Source: Lethocerus indicus
Taxonomy: Eukaryota > Arthropoda > Insecta > Hemiptera > Belostomatidae
Direction of reading: 5' to 3'
DNA: 64,000 nt
Assembly: GCA_019843655.1 (NCBI GenBank)
Contig: JACDQD010000005.1
Coordinates: 1,701,575 to 1,765,574, forward strand
Both the position numbers and the translations under genes were made by a program. The notes below the pieces were generated by a model. That model saw only the letters and a list, made by a program, of their open reading frames with translations, made no database searches and had not been told where the DNA came from. Of this stretch, positions 45,641-59,709 are shown in pieces; position 1 is the first letter of the stretch; each line of letters starts with the position of its first letter.

Positions 45641-47020
45641 AGAATTTGGGGCGAAGAAAAATACGTAGATTGAAACTTAGCTTTGAATAGTTTCAGTTGG
45701 TAAAGACCGAACTTTTCTCTCTTGCTGAGCCTGTTTCCAACTTAGAATAGAGTGGCCCCACACTTATATTGGACATTTACACCCTTATTTCGGTATTAAC
45801 GCACATCGGTCATTATACCCCTTTAAAATCTTATGGGCTGAGAACTTTGCAAGGCTCCTTCGCGTTTCCTGAATGACTGCTTCTGTACAAAGTTTTCTTA
45901 TTGCAATCCCCCTACAGGATCTTGAATTTCAGGCTGACTGTTTCAAAAATGTCTGTTTTTATTAATCAAATATATTTTATATTAGAATCTTGTTACTCCT
46001 ATTTGAATTAAAGGGGTTAGTATTGGATTTGTACACGTAGTAAGTACATTTTGATGGGAAGTATCATTGTTCGAGTCGTCCCAACTCGTTATTTAAATTT
46101 GGATCGCGTTAGAGTGGGAACCGAATGTTTTTCGGCGAAAATGTATTCGTCGTCCCCCCGAAGTGGTTTTATCGTTCCGGCTTTCTGTTTTATGGTTTTT
46201 TATGCAGATTTGTGTGGCCCGCCGTCGAACCTGCCGAATGGGCGACCTCCTCCATCTCCGGCCTGTTGGGACGATTATTCCGGACATAAAAGTCGACCTT
46301 TTCAAGTGTTGGGGGTCCGAAATTAGATATGAGCTTTCCGAAGTGGAAATACCGGCATGGGAACAGTTGGGTTTTTATACTCGTTCTTAATATGATGGGC
46401 GAGTGTGATGCGTTCGGTTTTTTATATGATTGCCCCATCCGTAGGTCCTCCTTTATCAGTCGCATAAAACATCAATATGTTGGTCATTTTATTAACTTTT
46501 TCCTGGGGAAGATTTATCGCTGAAACATAATATTTATATGGTTTATATGTCCATAAACTGATAAGACCGAAGTTAGTAATATGGATTGGTTCAATAAAAG
46601 ATCACAGAGTCAGCTGTATGAAAATGTTTACCGACTTTTTTGAGTTGACAAATTTTTTTCATTAAATTGGCTCACTAAGTCGAATTTACTTATAACCGTA
46701 AATAATTAGGAAACTGATTTAATCATTGTGTTTAATATTGGTTGTAAGTGTAGTTAACAGGTTTATTGCCACTTTACTAAAAAAAAGAATAAATCTGAGA
46801 AAAAAATTAAGCCTTCGAATCATGATAGTTACTGAAATAAATTCAGTGGGATTAGAGTTAGTAATTTCACGATCTATATGACCCGAACTTAACATTGTTA
46901 TTATTATGAAAATTAGAAATTAGCGTCAACCTCAATTGGCTTCGAGGTAGACCAAATCTGGGGGCCATTTTTATAACTGATGCGGAATTTTTTCTATCAA
47001 TGAAGGAAAAAATATTCTCA
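45641..47020. other. Intergenic, CG-containing
   Basis: No gene recognised; overlapping ORFs at 46,051-46,523 on both strands share no family features. Confidence 0.4.
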
Positions 47021-47036
47021 ACTTAACGTAGATTTG

Positions 47037-47255
47037 TTGTGTTTCTGTCTCCTCTCGCTGGTTTGGTCTTTTGCTTGACCGGTTTCGGCTGCTCGCCGGA
47101 TGTTTTTCGGGCATGCACTGTCACTGTCACTTGTACTGTGCTGTACACTAGCCGAAACCGGTCTAGCAAAAGATCAAACCAGCGAGAGGAAACAGAAACA
47201 CAACAAATCTACGGTATTCCAACCCCTCGCAGACCGCAAAACAGGTATGTTAAAC
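47037..47255. mobile_element. Foldback retroelement-like insertion, copy C
   Basis: Flanked by 14-bp repeats with one mismatch, TATTC(T/G)CAACTTAA, at 47023-47036 and 47256-47269. Inverted arms carry TTTCTGTCTCCTCTCGCTGG and its complement, and the right end finishes CAGACCGCAAAACAGGTATG. Both hammerhead-like motifs are cut in half by the spacer. Confidence 0.75.
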
Positions 47256-47269
47256 TATTCGCAACTTAA

Positions 47270-48026
47270 GTAATTTGACTATTTATTTTCCCCCATATCA
47301 AAGTATTCCCTGGGATTTTAAGTTTTATTGCAGATTTAATTCATTGTATTTGTCGGACTTCTCGCCGCTGAGGCGTTGTTCTTCGACAGGCGTTGACAGA
47401 CAGACAGACACTCCGTCCGCGGCAATTACAATTCCAACGCCGGTCTCATATTAGTTCCCGGCCATGCTACAATTCCATCATATTACACCGGGAATAACTG
47501 TCACGGCCCGAACTTTCCAACGGATTTACATATTTTGATATTCCGGGACCAACGGCGGCGGTGGGGAGGTTCGCGAAGTGGGGCCCACGGGCCCAATGGC
47601 CCCTGGCGATAACCCCCTCGGTAAATTGGTATTGTAGCCAAGTACTTAGTTGGGTCTAAAGTGGTAAACTAGATGAAGGGTAGACACCAGAAATACACGG
47701 GCGACTCGATGTTGTGTTTTACTGAGGGTCTAAAATTATGCGAATTCTGTTTCACCGACTTTTAAAGACTTGTGAACACAAACACGGTGAAAAATAAATT
47801 AAAATAATAATTTCATTTCACAATAATACTAATAATATATATATAATTTTCATAATTAATTTTAATTATGATTTCATTTCACAAAATGCGTAATTATATA
47901 ATTATAAAGTGTTTATATTGGGTGATTAAAAGGTTCTTTTGACTGTTTCTTTTATAATCATATTATTATCTGAATTATCTAAATTCTTAGTGTGTAAATA
48001 TAAACATAAGAAGAAGTTTATTTAAG
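47270..48026. other. Intergenic, with a CG-rich block
   Basis: 47,380-47,640 is CG-rich and contains a (CAGA)n run; it may be a regulatory element. The remainder is AT-rich. Confidence 0.35.
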
Positions 48027-48030
48027 TTAA

Positions 48031-48260
48031 TCCTCTATGGGCCGAATTTTTATTTTAAATTCAAAAAAATTGGGGGAGCGAAAAATCAGCAATTATAAAC
48101 CTATATATGCAAATGAAAAAAAATTGATATTGATATTGGTTGTCTTGACAACGTTATAGGATTAAGATTTATCCCCCTTCTCACGAAAAAAGCTATAATT
48201 ATTTGGTAAAATTTCGATAAATTGAAATGTGAACTGAAAGTTACACTGGCCCATAGAGGG
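48031..48260 (+). mobile_element. TTAA MITE, complete reference copy
   Basis: 230 bp, flanked by TTAA at 48027-48030 and 48261-48264. Terminal inverted repeats read (C/T)CCTCTATGGGCC and GGCCCATAGAGGG, continuing less perfectly inward. The TTAA target and CCCT-type terminus point to the piggyBac superfamily. There is no ORF. Confidence 0.9.
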
Positions 48261-48264
48261 TTAA

Positions 48265-50090
48265 CTTTGCGCAGCCAGTATTAAAAATGGAAAATGAAAA
48301 GTTACATTATCATCGCGTTATTTTATATTAATTTTAAAAAGGAGTGCTGTAGCTGCAACAAAAATACTCGAGACGTTCATTTGTATCTTGATCCAGGCTC
48401 TTGGGACAGTTGAAAAGTCTATTTCTAAACGTTGACTTCAATCTGAACGGGATAAACTTCGCTCTGGGCCATTGATAATGACTTTATCCGCGATTTAGCG
48501 AATAACAATCCACGGATTACCGGCGGAGGGATTTGCCGAGAGGCTGAACGCTGATAATTCGATTGCATTTCGCCCAACTAAACGGCTGAAATCCGAGCGA
48601 GACGTCGGAACTTGGTTCTATCGAAAAGGCATACTCTTTCACCGTGACAATACGTCGCTCGACAGACGCTGCAACATCTCAGGCGGTTAAAATGGGAAAA
48701 ACTCCCCCGACCTTGCTCCTTTTTAGATTTTCATCGGTCCATTCCTCTCAAAATAATTTCAATGCCATAAAATTTTATTTAAATACTTCGGGAGACAGTT
48801 ATAGAAAATTACGGATGAATAAATACTATTTTTATATAACGCGTATTTAATCTGGTTCCCAATCGGGCACGAACTTTAGCAATAATTTTGGTATTTACCC
48901 TTTCTTTTGTTGTTATATATGAAATAATAGTTTTTATTTTTTGTCAATATTATGGCCCAGGATGGTATGACAAAAAAAAACGACGGATTTAACCTTGGCA
49001 CAGTCGTAGATGTTTATTGTCAGAATGAATGAAACATGATGGTTCATTATCGTGTGGGGATCATAGCTCTGTTCTCCTGGCCGTGAAAGGGGGGGGGGGG
49101 AGGCCGTGTTCCGAATGGTCTGAATTTCCTGTCGACAAAAAGCCCGTATTTTTTGTTTTGCTTTTTTTTTGTTAAAGGCCGACCTACAAAGCGTTTAACA
49201 GACGTTTTTTCTAAACGGGGCTGGATTTAATTCGAGAGAAAATTAACGTCAATTGATGGTCTTTTTTACTTTGATTTTGTTTTTTTAAGTGCGCGGGCAT
49301 TCCGCTTCCTTTTTTTTTCTGGTCCTGAGCTTGATTTGTTTCAACTTCACAGGGAGGCCCCGGGTCATTTAAATCGGGGTTTAAAGCGACGACCCCTGTC
49401 CCCTCCTCCTCCCCCCGGATGTTACAATTCCCGTTTGGAATCATTTTCCAGTAACAACCCGGACCTAAATATGCGGTGATTTCCGGTTTTTAGTTGGCCA
49501 ATATTAAAATTTCATTAGTCGGAAATTGGACGGGAACGCGAGACTTGACGCGAAGTTGAATTCACGGACTTTTGAAAGTTGAACACACAGTACAACATAT
49601 GGCCAAGAGCTGTTTCTCGGTCTTTGTGGCAGTCCAATTTGTAGAATTCGTGTAGAAAGAAAAATATCTTGTACAAATTTTATACAAGTTATTCATGGCG
49701 CTACTAACTGTACATGACGTGCAGTTGTCACGGCAAAAAATAACGATATTTGGATTTATACATTCCTAACTAATTTTTTTTAAATAATAAATTTGTGCGT
49801 TCAATCTCCTTTTAGTAAACTGTAACTGTATTTGTAAACCCCTTTGTTGTTTCTTTGGAAAGACTGGAATCACACTTCGTGTACAGTAGAAATATGCAAT
49901 GGCCTTACCGTATTACTGACGGAACACTATTAACAATAATAAACAATAAACGGATATTGCTTAAGGCCAATTGGGCAAGCCGAGATGGAATTTTCAGTTT
50001 CACAAGAGTAACATTGTTATTCAGGCGGATCCCTATTCGAATAACTTAAAGTAAATATAATTTGTTAATTTTATTGGGCATCATAATAAC
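48265..50090. other. Intergenic
   Basis: No gene recognised. 48,440-48,640 and 49,360-49,500 are CG-rich; a G run lies near 49,088. Confidence 0.4.
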
Positions 50091-50097
50091 CATCTGA

Positions 50098-50500
50098 ACC
50101 GAGTAGATTTAAACAGCAAATTTCGACATCTAAGTCTGAAAAGGACTTCAAAACTTACTGTAGCCAACAAATTGACAGTATACAAAGCCATATTGAAACC
50201 GACGCGGATATACGCATCCAGAGATTCCAATCGAAAGTCCTTCGGACCGTCCTCAAGGCTCCCCTCGGTATGTTTCCAATCGCCCTCTTCACCACGACCT
50301 CGACATACCCCTACAAGTTATAAAATCCCGTCTTTCCCCTCGTCCCAATCCTCTCGTCGAATCCCTTTCCTCCGTTACCCATCCATTAGCCCCCGACGGC
50401 TTAAACGCCTTTGGCCCAGAGATCTGTCCAGAATAACAAGTCAGGAAAGTGTCACCAGCGGAACATGAGAACCATGTCAGGATAATACTTTCAATCAATT
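50098..50500 (+). mobile_element. Jockey-like LINE fragment
   Basis: Blocks shared with the other copies: GAGTAGATTTAAACAGCAAA, TACAAAGCCATATTGAAACC, GATTCCAATCGAAAGTCCTT, GTCAGGAAAGTGTCACCAGC. Frames are broken and part of the middle is deleted. Confidence 0.75.
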
Positions 50501-50794
50501 GTATCTGTATAACATATGGTTGTTGAATAAAAAAATTTATTTGGAACCTTTTAGATGACTTTTTTAGGTAAGTATTTATATTCTTCTGCTACGCCAAATT
50601 ATATTATATTATAATTTTTCAATTGGATTATTAACTGAACGAACAAGCCGTCCGTATTGTCGTACGTAGATATTATTTCCAGTGAGCAGGAAGATGACTC
50701 TGTTTCATGTTTGTTTCTCTAATGTTTGTTTCCCTAATGTTTTATTCTGAAATTCGTTTCTGACAAACTGTATTTTTTGCTGATTTCGAGACAT

Positions 50795-51060
50795 GTATAT
50801 TTGTAGTGAGTCGGTGCGGAGTTAAGACGGAGCGGCGGCCAGGGTCAACGCTCCTTGGTTCTTCTTCTCCGCCATCCTCTCCCTCTCGCTCTCTCTCTCT
50901 CTCTCATTCTCGCCGTTTTTATCCTTTTTGTTTTACGTCCGATTCGGAGTTTTTGTTTTTGTTTCCGCGAAGTGCGCGGCGCCAACGCCGGCCACTCTGG
51001 CCCAGTCCGACTAATCTTACCTTTCGATTCGGTCGTTCCTCGACCTATCTCCTAAGAGCC
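50795..51060 (+). promoter_or_regulatory. CG- and CT-rich promoter-like stretch
   Basis: A dense CG stretch with a (CT)n tract (50,885-50,915) resembles the composition of the ZCCHC14/EMC4 promoter. No TSS motif, donor or coding exon could be fixed. Confidence 0.25.
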
Positions 51061-53150
51061 GCGAATTTAGTATCCTGTTAGAAAATGCGTTATTTAGCTG
51101 TACCCTCCGATGCATTCCGAAAGTGATGTAACGGTCGACGCCGGCCCATGAACCATCCTATCAACACTTGCGTTTTACTTTTACTATAGGTATGGCATTT
51201 GGGGTTGTTATCAGGATATTGTAGTAAATATATCTTCCTTGTTATTTTCCCTTTGATATTTTTATTACTATTTATTATGCACGGTAGTAAAGCGAGTATT
51301 AGAAAACCTTCTGCACTTTTTTTTTGTACTGCAAAAGATGATAATATATATTGGTATATATAAATATTTATCATATATATTATAATTTTATTAATTGGGC
51401 AACATTAATGACATTGTCTGATTTTCTATATATCTTTTGAAGTACAATAATAATTGGGTCCCTTGGTAGAGCATTAATTTACATGAAATGTTTGTCGATT
51501 TCGGGTTTATTTTCTCTCCTATTTGACGAAGGATTTTAAAATAAAGGAAACGTATAAATAATAAAGTACTGGAGACTCTATCTCCCTCTCCTTTAAATGC
51601 AGTCCTGTGAGATTTATCGTTGGGCTTACTCAGTTTCAGCTTATCCTCGGGGTTGTTATTTCCCTATGCGACTGAATCAATCCAACGAGGGAATAGAAAA
51701 GGAAAAATCACATTGTAATATTCAGTTCACCCGGACAAAATTATCAGGAATAACTTGAATCGGAAATGATTGCTGTCGTCCTCCAGTCTGGGTAGAGGGC
51801 TGTATTTTTTTCAAGTAAAGTCAGCGGAGTTTTGGAATGAACTCGTTGAGGCCCGGACTATTTTTGGAAGGTGGCCACATCGCGAGCAGGTGGACGACCT
51901 TGATACAACTTAAGTATGTGATCTTGGTGAACGTCTCTTTTGTTTTTTCTTTACATCGCGGCAAGACTATTATTATTTTACCCGAACTAAAATCAAAGCC
52001 GCGGTTTCTAGTTGATGAAACCCGAGTAACATCATTACTTGTCGTGGTATTGTGCCTCCCACTGGCGGTGTTTATGATAAACAATTTTCCATTAAGAGTT
52101 TCCGTTACGGAAATTTTAATGTTCATTCCAGCGGTGTAATTGGATTCTATATGTTGTTTTTAAATATTTGCCCCTGGATTTATGGTTTCGTTTTAAAACG
52201 ATGATGATTTGTCCTTAAGCAGTGTCTCATCCCTCGCTGTTTTAGTTTGCAGTTCCAGTTTATGCTTTTGCCCCAGTGAGAGGGATAAGGGACGAAAAAT
52301 CAATTCCAAGGATGATCTTTGCATAAATATTTGAAACGAATAATAAGAGACCGTCCAATAAATCAAATTGTATACTCGAATTGAAATTTAAATTGAATTC
52401 AAAACGGTGAGAATCCAATTTTCAGGTCCGCCTATTCAACGGATATTTCGAATGTAGTTTTTAAATTTTTGAACGTCCCCCCCCACTCTTTAACCGGCCG
52501 CCGAAGTTTTGTTCGGTCGCTGAAAATTTCAGCTCGTTCGAGCGCTAGGACCGGAATTTCCTTTGGCCGAGGGGTAAAAAATAAATGGAATAATTTATTG
52601 TTAAAGATCGATGCTCAAACTTTCCAATTCGCGTCATTAAACATTGAGCGATCGGGTTTACCTCCTGATAGAAATTGACTGGGAAGCACGCGATGCCCGT
52701 TCCCCTCCGCCGTACACAAGGTTGACGTTTATTAATTTTAATTATCTTGCGAACACTCTCCGCTCCAATAATATAATTAAAAAAGTTTAATCTCCTCCCC
52801 GCGGTTAATTGTCTCGAGGGCCCGGTTGTTGTACTCCAATTTCCCATACCTTAGCCAACCCGGCTGACCGTGAAGGACCTGTGAGAAATATTCCCGCAGG
52901 TGCGATGAACTGCCGCGCGGAAAATTGAGATATGTGTTCAACTAAACACCAGATCGCAGTTAAAACATTGTAGTACTAATAATACAAAAGAAGGGACAGC
53001 AACCACAATGTATATTTATATAGTGATTTTATAAAGATTGACAAATTTGTATTACTAAACTTATTACGTTATATTATATGGGGCTGTATGATATCGGATG
53101 AGTATTTGGTGGAGAAAGAACTTTACCTCAGAGTAGTGGTAAAATCACTC
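51061..53150. other. Intergenic
   Basis: No gene recognised; the complementary ORF pair at 51,821-52,139 is open on both strands by chance. Confidence 0.4.
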
Positions 53151-53152
53151 GT

Positions 53153-53188
53153 GTAGACCGGTTTCGGTTTCTCGCCTTCGTCCGTAGC
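53153..53188 (-). repeat. Diverged hammerhead-like motif
   Basis: On the minus strand: GCTA, CGGACGA (one core mismatch), a GGC-containing 12-nt block, GAAA, CCGGTC. Confidence 0.35.
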
Positions 53189-53659
53189 ATTCCGTTAGTA
53201 ACATATTGAGAGAAAAAATAATGTGGCAACAAAAAATGAAACAAGCGGTGAGTTTCAAGTACCTCTTTATCTATTATAATGTTTTTTATTCTTTATTTAT
53301 TTATAGGGCGCAATCATGGTTTCCCCGTTGTGCACATATGTCTATTATCTATACAGCTATACCCGTTTCGACTTTCTTCCATCGTCAGTGATATGGGGGA
53401 GGGACCGGTTCATATCTGGTGGCGATCAAGTCAGCACTGCACCGTCGCAGTGCACTGTTTATACGTGACAATGGCGTAGTACCGCAGCGGAGGCAGTGCT
53501 ATTGACGATGGCGGACACTGGATACCGCTTTTACCGCAGGCTAAACAAACAGATCGAATGGACAAAGGGGCAGGCTCGGTGTCATTTCAATGGGGGCATA
53601 TTCTCTCTTCATAAACGTAAATATGTTCGGAATACACATACGGTGGATTTTCTTCTTTC

Positions 53660-54130
53660 AAAACCGGAGCCATTTCGGCTCCTCGCCACCTTCAGTAGCT
53701 TTTTCGCCGGTAGTGCGGCGAGTGGTTACCTCTGGGGTATCGTGTTCGCACTGTCCCTATCCATAACAAAGAAAATTTTACCTTAATGAAGATTCCCAAT
53801 GAGGTACCAACGGCAAAAATTAGCCCACGATGAAGAGGAAATAAATGATGTTTAGACTTCAATTTTAAATAACCAGTCAGAATGAGAGCACAACTGTCAC
53901 TGTTGCCGACCGGACGAGGGAACGAAGTAAAAAAAATCTCAGTTTATGGAGACCTGTTGCTATTGAAAAGCGTTCCTATTTTCATTTACATGTTTGGGGC
54001 CGAGCGTGGATTTCAAATATCATTCGTTCGATACCCTGCACCTCACTCTTGCTTGTTTTCTAAGCTAAACCAGTTTCAGCATTAAGCCATTGTATTCTAT
54101 TAGAAATATACGGAGGTACTTACACTGGTG
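53660..54130. repeat. Diverged members of the motif-bearing family
   Basis: A motif with CTGAAGG and GGC-GAGGA-GCC lies near 53,665-53,700 (minus). A longer segment, 53,882-54,120, resembles 58,690-58,940 in AAAGCGTTCCTATTTTCATT and in AAGCTAAACCAGTTTC followed by ATATTGAGGTACTT-like text. Confidence 0.5.
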
Positions 54131-55690
54131 GTATATTGCATAATATACAAACGTCTAGGTTTGCGTTCATTATCTGATTGCGAAGTATAGTTTTGTAATA
54201 CAGCATTTATAAATAACGATATTGGCATTGTTTAACATTGATAATTATTTGGGCCAGGTTCTTAAATTTTTTCAGAATTTTTTTGTCAGGCCGTGCTTCA
54301 TACGACACCAATTCGTTGTGTTAGGCCAATTTAAAATATCCCGAATTTTTTTAAGCGCGTAAATTTTAATTACGGAGGAACGAACCCGATATTGCTGAGG
54401 CTAGCACAGATGTTTATGATGGGAATAGGCCATACACTTTATGGTCGGATTAAAAGTTCCACTGGGAGTCGCGAGAACATGAAAGACAACGGTAGAATTT
54501 TCCGTCCTTCGTACATTAATTATGATTGCGTGCACCGCTTCGCTAATTGTTTAAACGAGTCGATTCCTCGATTGGTTCCGATTGACTGGCGACGGCAAAA
54601 GCGAGGCTAGAATGAATATTATCTCGGCGATGCCCCGACAGGCGTCTATTGTCTAATAAACTGATAGGCCGACAGTGTTTAGTTAAGATCGGCCTGTGAG
54701 ATCTTAATCTGGCCGTGGCGGGGTATCGGTATTGTTCTGCTATCGGGATCCGGTATCGGGAGGATAATGGAGGCACAAATGAGCCCAGCGCCTGCATTAC
54801 TTCGATATGCAAACCCCTCCGGACAATCGGAGTGCACACAATGCACCGAATTCACACAGGCCTAATGCGCATTCACGCGTCTCCTACCACGCATTTCCCC
54901 CTGATTTATTGGCTTTAAAATTTAAGCGCTATTGTTAGCGAGCGTACTTTTCAATTTTTGGCTAGTTCCCATCACTGTGTGTCACGGAATGACAAGTGGA
55001 TTGGTGCTTTTGGAAGCGAACGCCTGTAGGGTGCTTTCTGCTCGGAGACCAGGAAAAGTGTCCGTGACGAATTTCCTCAGTATTAAGTTTAAAGTCGCCA
55101 GTCGCCAGGAAGTGTTGAAAGTAACACTTACCTTACGTCATTTTATATAAATTATTTATTCGAGTCTCACGAAATTTATCTTATGTATATATTAGTGGTT
55201 CTTAATATGGGAGTGTCATTACCGTAGTTCATTAATCAAACACCCCTCCAACCTTCCAAAAAGGTGTAACTGAAGTTTAGCGTGCTAATCTGCAGTAATA
55301 AGGTATTATCTCTAAATGTATTAGTAAAAGTGTTTCACATAAATCCCAAAGGTAATTATTTAAGCCATATTAAGTATTTGGAAATCACATTTTGCCTACG
55401 ACCTGTGTAAAAATATATTGACTGGACTTTTCGATCGAAATTTTTCCGAGCTATTATTTTTTGTCAGAGCTTGTTATTGTATGACTCTTATGAATAACAG
55501 AAGGAAATCGCATGAGAAAGTTCTTGTACAGAAACTGAGATGGATATCCTTCTGTAGGGTCAAGAGAATTCATAAAAGATGTAAAAAGTGCATTAGGCCC
55601 ATCGACTTGTAGACAACCTCACAAATTGTGCTATGATTGGAGATGATGTTCCGTTTTGAAATTACAATTTGCCTTTGACCCCACGGCTCC
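54131..55690. other. Intergenic, CG-rich block
   Basis: 54,520-54,900 is CG-rich noncoding sequence; no gene recognised. Confidence 0.35.
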
Positions 55691-55698
55691 GTTTGCGA

Positions 55699-55741
<43 letters not shown>
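55699..55741. repeat. (AT)n microsatellite
   Basis: About 21 TA units. Confidence 0.95.
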
Positions 55742-55742
<1 letters not shown>

Positions 55743-58689
55743 TGTTTGCCCGTGTTTATTAGTTGGCTAATCGTTTAATGGTGCAGTTTGGCAATGGTTT
55801 GAGAGTGTACATTAGGTTTAACGCTTCTTGTTGTTATCGTGGCCATTCGGGACGGGATACGGAGACCAATAAACGCTTGTTCGCCTCCAGTATTGAACAA
55901 TCGAAATAACACCGGTGTGGCTTTCTATTAGGGTGTCCAGTGTGCACACTAGTGACCCGGGGATTAGCCCAAACCACGGCAACCGCCGGCTGAGGTTTAT
56001 CTGTCAATTCAATTTACAAAGGAACATATTTTTTCCTTATTTTTGCCTCTTAGTGTAGTATGAAATATTTATTAAAATTATCCTTGCGAATTGTTATTTT
56101 AATTTCAAAATCACTCTTTATTATTTATTCTTTTTGGGAGTCTATATCCTACTGTAACAACAACTGAGCGACAGTTTACAGAAATATTTGGGGTACCCAA
56201 AGGTAATCAACATTTTGTCTTTGGAATTCATTTTATTTTGCTAAAAAAGAAACTTTAATTACTAAATCTACTATATATTCACCAATATTATCAACAACTC
56301 TGCCACTTTTCCGGCAAATTTTCGATTCCCCTCTTGAAGAACTCCTCAAGACCAAAATACATCTTATCAAATTGTTGTACTTTTGGGTACACTTAATAAT
56401 TACTAATATTACTAATGTAATATGATCAATCTTGCGATCTCTGCATTTACTGCTTTCCCTGTTCCTACACATTTCGCTTGCAGATGAAGCATCCTGTACG
56501 AAGCACTGAGTGTGAAATTACTTTTCTGTATTATTGACAAAATGCCCAGCCGCAATATAAAGAGGGTAGAAAAAAATATCCATTTTCAAAAACAGTAATT
56601 CTGAAACATTTAAGAGTATGCGAACTTAATGATTAATCTCCCAAAGATTTCAATGGCCGGCTTTTAACCGTTATAAATTGAATCGATATTCCCGCTCTGG
56701 TTTTCCACGCTGGTAAATTAGGATACTATTATTTCGATAATGGAGTCTAATTCCTCCGGTGCATGTTACATGTAAAATGCATACGCATTGTTGTACCGCC
56801 TATGGGATTCCTGTGTATTTATAACGGCTGTCGATCACTGCCTTAATTCCAATGGAATACCGACACATGTGATCCGATGCTATTATGCAGTATTTGGAAG
56901 TCGGTTGGATTATGTTTGATTTGAATCTAGGAATTGAATTGTTTAGTTATTAATGTGTTGATGAAATTGATACATGATATGATGTTTATGGGTACTGATT
57001 CTACTGCTATCGTTGAATTTGTGAACAGCGTGGACAAATAACGGGTACCCTGAGGTTTTAGTTTTATTATTATTATTCTTTCCTATAGTGAATTAGTCAG
57101 GCACATCAACAGGTGTCTGTCAGTATCACTACCGTAATCTCTAAACCTAGAATAGTTCCAAATCAATCCGGATGGAGGATAGCAAGTGATGACACTCCAA
57201 ACTCTCGCGATGCCCCCAACCCGGTATCTCAAACTATTCCCGGCAAAGCTAGCGAGATAGGCCGTCGGCTAGGGAAGGATCGGGTCCAGGATCGATCAGT
57301 TCCAGCGAATTGTACAACGCAGATGTACAATTCATGTATCTTGAATAATGCTTGCGGCTTGGGGTAGCGTCGGCTCCACACGCCAGATAGCGGTGCACCC
57401 CGTCTAACGGCGGGTTAGCCCGGCTAATCATTTAATGGCCTAGTTGGGTGCGTTTCAATATACATAACGCCTGACGCCCCCTTGTCGGCGGTGTAATCAG
57501 CGCTGGGGGTCGGTGACGTGCGTCCGCAGGGGTTGGGAGCGAGAAGGAGGGAGGGAGGGTAAGAGAGGGTGATTGTGGGGGTGGGGCCTCTAATACGCCG
57601 ATAGACTGCTTGAGCTCGAGTGTCCCGCAACAGAGGGTCAATTATTAATTCAGCCATTGTTCTCGCCGGTAGCTAAGTGGTGCTACCCGCCTCTGGAGCT
57701 GCGCACGGCTAATACTCCCCTTATGATGCCTCATTGCACTCCCATTAGGATTCCTGTGCCTGTTAAATGCGCCCGCGGCGTTTCCACGCTTGAAATACAA
57801 CCCCATCCAGGAGGTAGAATTCGAAGTCCAATTTCGCCCATTGTTAACACCGGGTCCAGTAACTCCAGTGGCCTCCGAAATTGGTATCCCGTTCGAATCA
57901 TGTTCTTCGGCTCGAACATCGGGACCGCTTTGTTGGGAATTAACGTTATGTAATTTATCATTTGGAATCATACATCAGTGTTATCAATTCCCTTTCGGTC
58001 CCGTTCAATCAACGCTTTTACTGGAATATAGGAATAGAATTTCCTACGTTTTACTTTCATAAGTGGAGCTTTGTCGAAACGCGTTAAATATCTGAAATTC
58101 AGAGTGTTGTGGAAGCCGACGTAACCAAGTTGTGGGGGGCAATTTCAACTTATTGCTCGAACCCGTGTTCTGTCGAATCTGCGAAAGAATTCCATTGCGA
58201 ATCACGGTGTATTTTCTAGTCTCCCGTTTCCTTCATGGCGGGCTTAAAATGTCCGATTGTTATGGGGCAGATGCGGCAGTTAGGCGCCCTCGCCGTTCAC
58301 TAAGCCCATTTGCCGCCCCGCCCGGCGCTCTCTATTTGCGCTCTGTCTATTTCCGTTTTATCGTGTTTGAAAATAATTGACGCCGCCGGCTCGCGTCAAC
58401 GCTCGTCCCCCTATTAACGACCGCATCAACTGGACCAAGTCCGCTGCAATATCGAGTCCGCCGAGGGGGATTACCGGAGGGAATGCCCCCGTGTGGCTAA
58501 TAGGTCTCCGGAACTACACATTTTACTGTTTAACTATTATTATAGCCATCGATAATTTTCACATCGTGCAATTTATGTCACGACTGCTTTATACGAGATA
58601 CTAATAGATAGACAGTGGAAAACACTGTCATATGAATCGGGGATTCTGTATTCAACTTCAAGAACAGAACTCATCGGAGGTTCACTCCC
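55742..58689. other. Intergenic; CG-rich from 57.1 to 58.5 kb
   Basis: No gene recognised. The dense set of overlapping ORFs on both strands at 57,100-58,500 reflects high GC and few stop codons, not coding sequence: frames carry no motif and have no splice partners. Confidence 0.45.
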
Positions 58690-58940
58690 CGAACCGAGCC
58701 GGTGAATATTTATCCATGTACGAAAGTTACAAGCAGAATACGATTACAAATGGCGATTGGAAAGCGTTCCTATTTTCATTTACTCGTTTGGGAGCTAAGC
58801 GGGGATTCGGAGTTCATTATTCGTTCGAATAATTCATTATCCTGCACCTCCCCCCACTCGTTTGTTTCTAAGCTAAACCAGTTTCGGCATTTAGCCATTG
58901 TCGGTGTCCTATCTGAAATATATTGAGGTACTTAAACCGG
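58690..58940 (+). repeat. Dispersed repeat paired with 53,882-54,120
   Basis: Shares AAAGCGTTCCTATTTTCATT, TTTCTAAGCTAAACCAGTTTC and the GAGGTACTTA end. On the minus strand it carries GGC-TAAAT-GCC and GAAA, but the CUGANGA core has decayed. Confidence 0.6.
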
Positions 58941-59659
58941 CGGTGAAATCGGTCTAGCTTAAGACCGAATGGACGATACTGATTATGTTTCTTTTTTTTT
59001 ACTTTTGAGGGATTAAGAGATAGCGACGAAGCTGTGTGGATGAAATGTAAAAAAAAAATGCAATATTAATTATTTTATATACCCTAACTAGGTCCGGGCG
59101 CTTAACCAAATGTAGGCTATCAACCATGCGATTGGCGCTGGCTATTCACAGGTCCGAAATCACGGGCTGTTAATTTGTTAAATCCTCACCCAGTTTAAAA
59201 TGCCATTGGGGAATTTCAATGGGTTTGCGACAAATCTGAGCGCTGTTCTGAACACGGCAATTTCTGTTATTGTTCTCGAATACCGTGTACTGGCCTGCAT
59301 TCCCGAAGGAGATCTATTGAGAACCGTTGTAGGCGTACTGTGCTTCAGTACCATGTTCAACGGGTCATTGTTTGTTTGACAGGACCGCTGTACGAAAATC
59401 ACTATTATAATGTTGGCCAATACACATTTCTCTCGCACCGAGGTCTCTGGGGCGTCCTACCCGAAATAACAACCTGTAAAACTGCCCCTGCATATTGTCA
59501 AAACGTATAGTGATGTATTAAAATTACCGCACATTCGGCACGATCTATTCTGTTCTATTGATTTCGAATTGTATTACACTGATGTAATATTTGCACGAAT
59601 ACAACTCACATAAACAATCCATCATTTAATTGATTGGTATGAGAGGAATCCGCGTTGGT

Positions 59660-59709
<50 letters not shown>

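Noticed and set aside
57100..58500. Dense overlapping ORFs on both strands, possible GC-rich gene
   Set aside because: No motif, no consistent splice sites and equal openness on both strands; the high GC explains the lack of stops.
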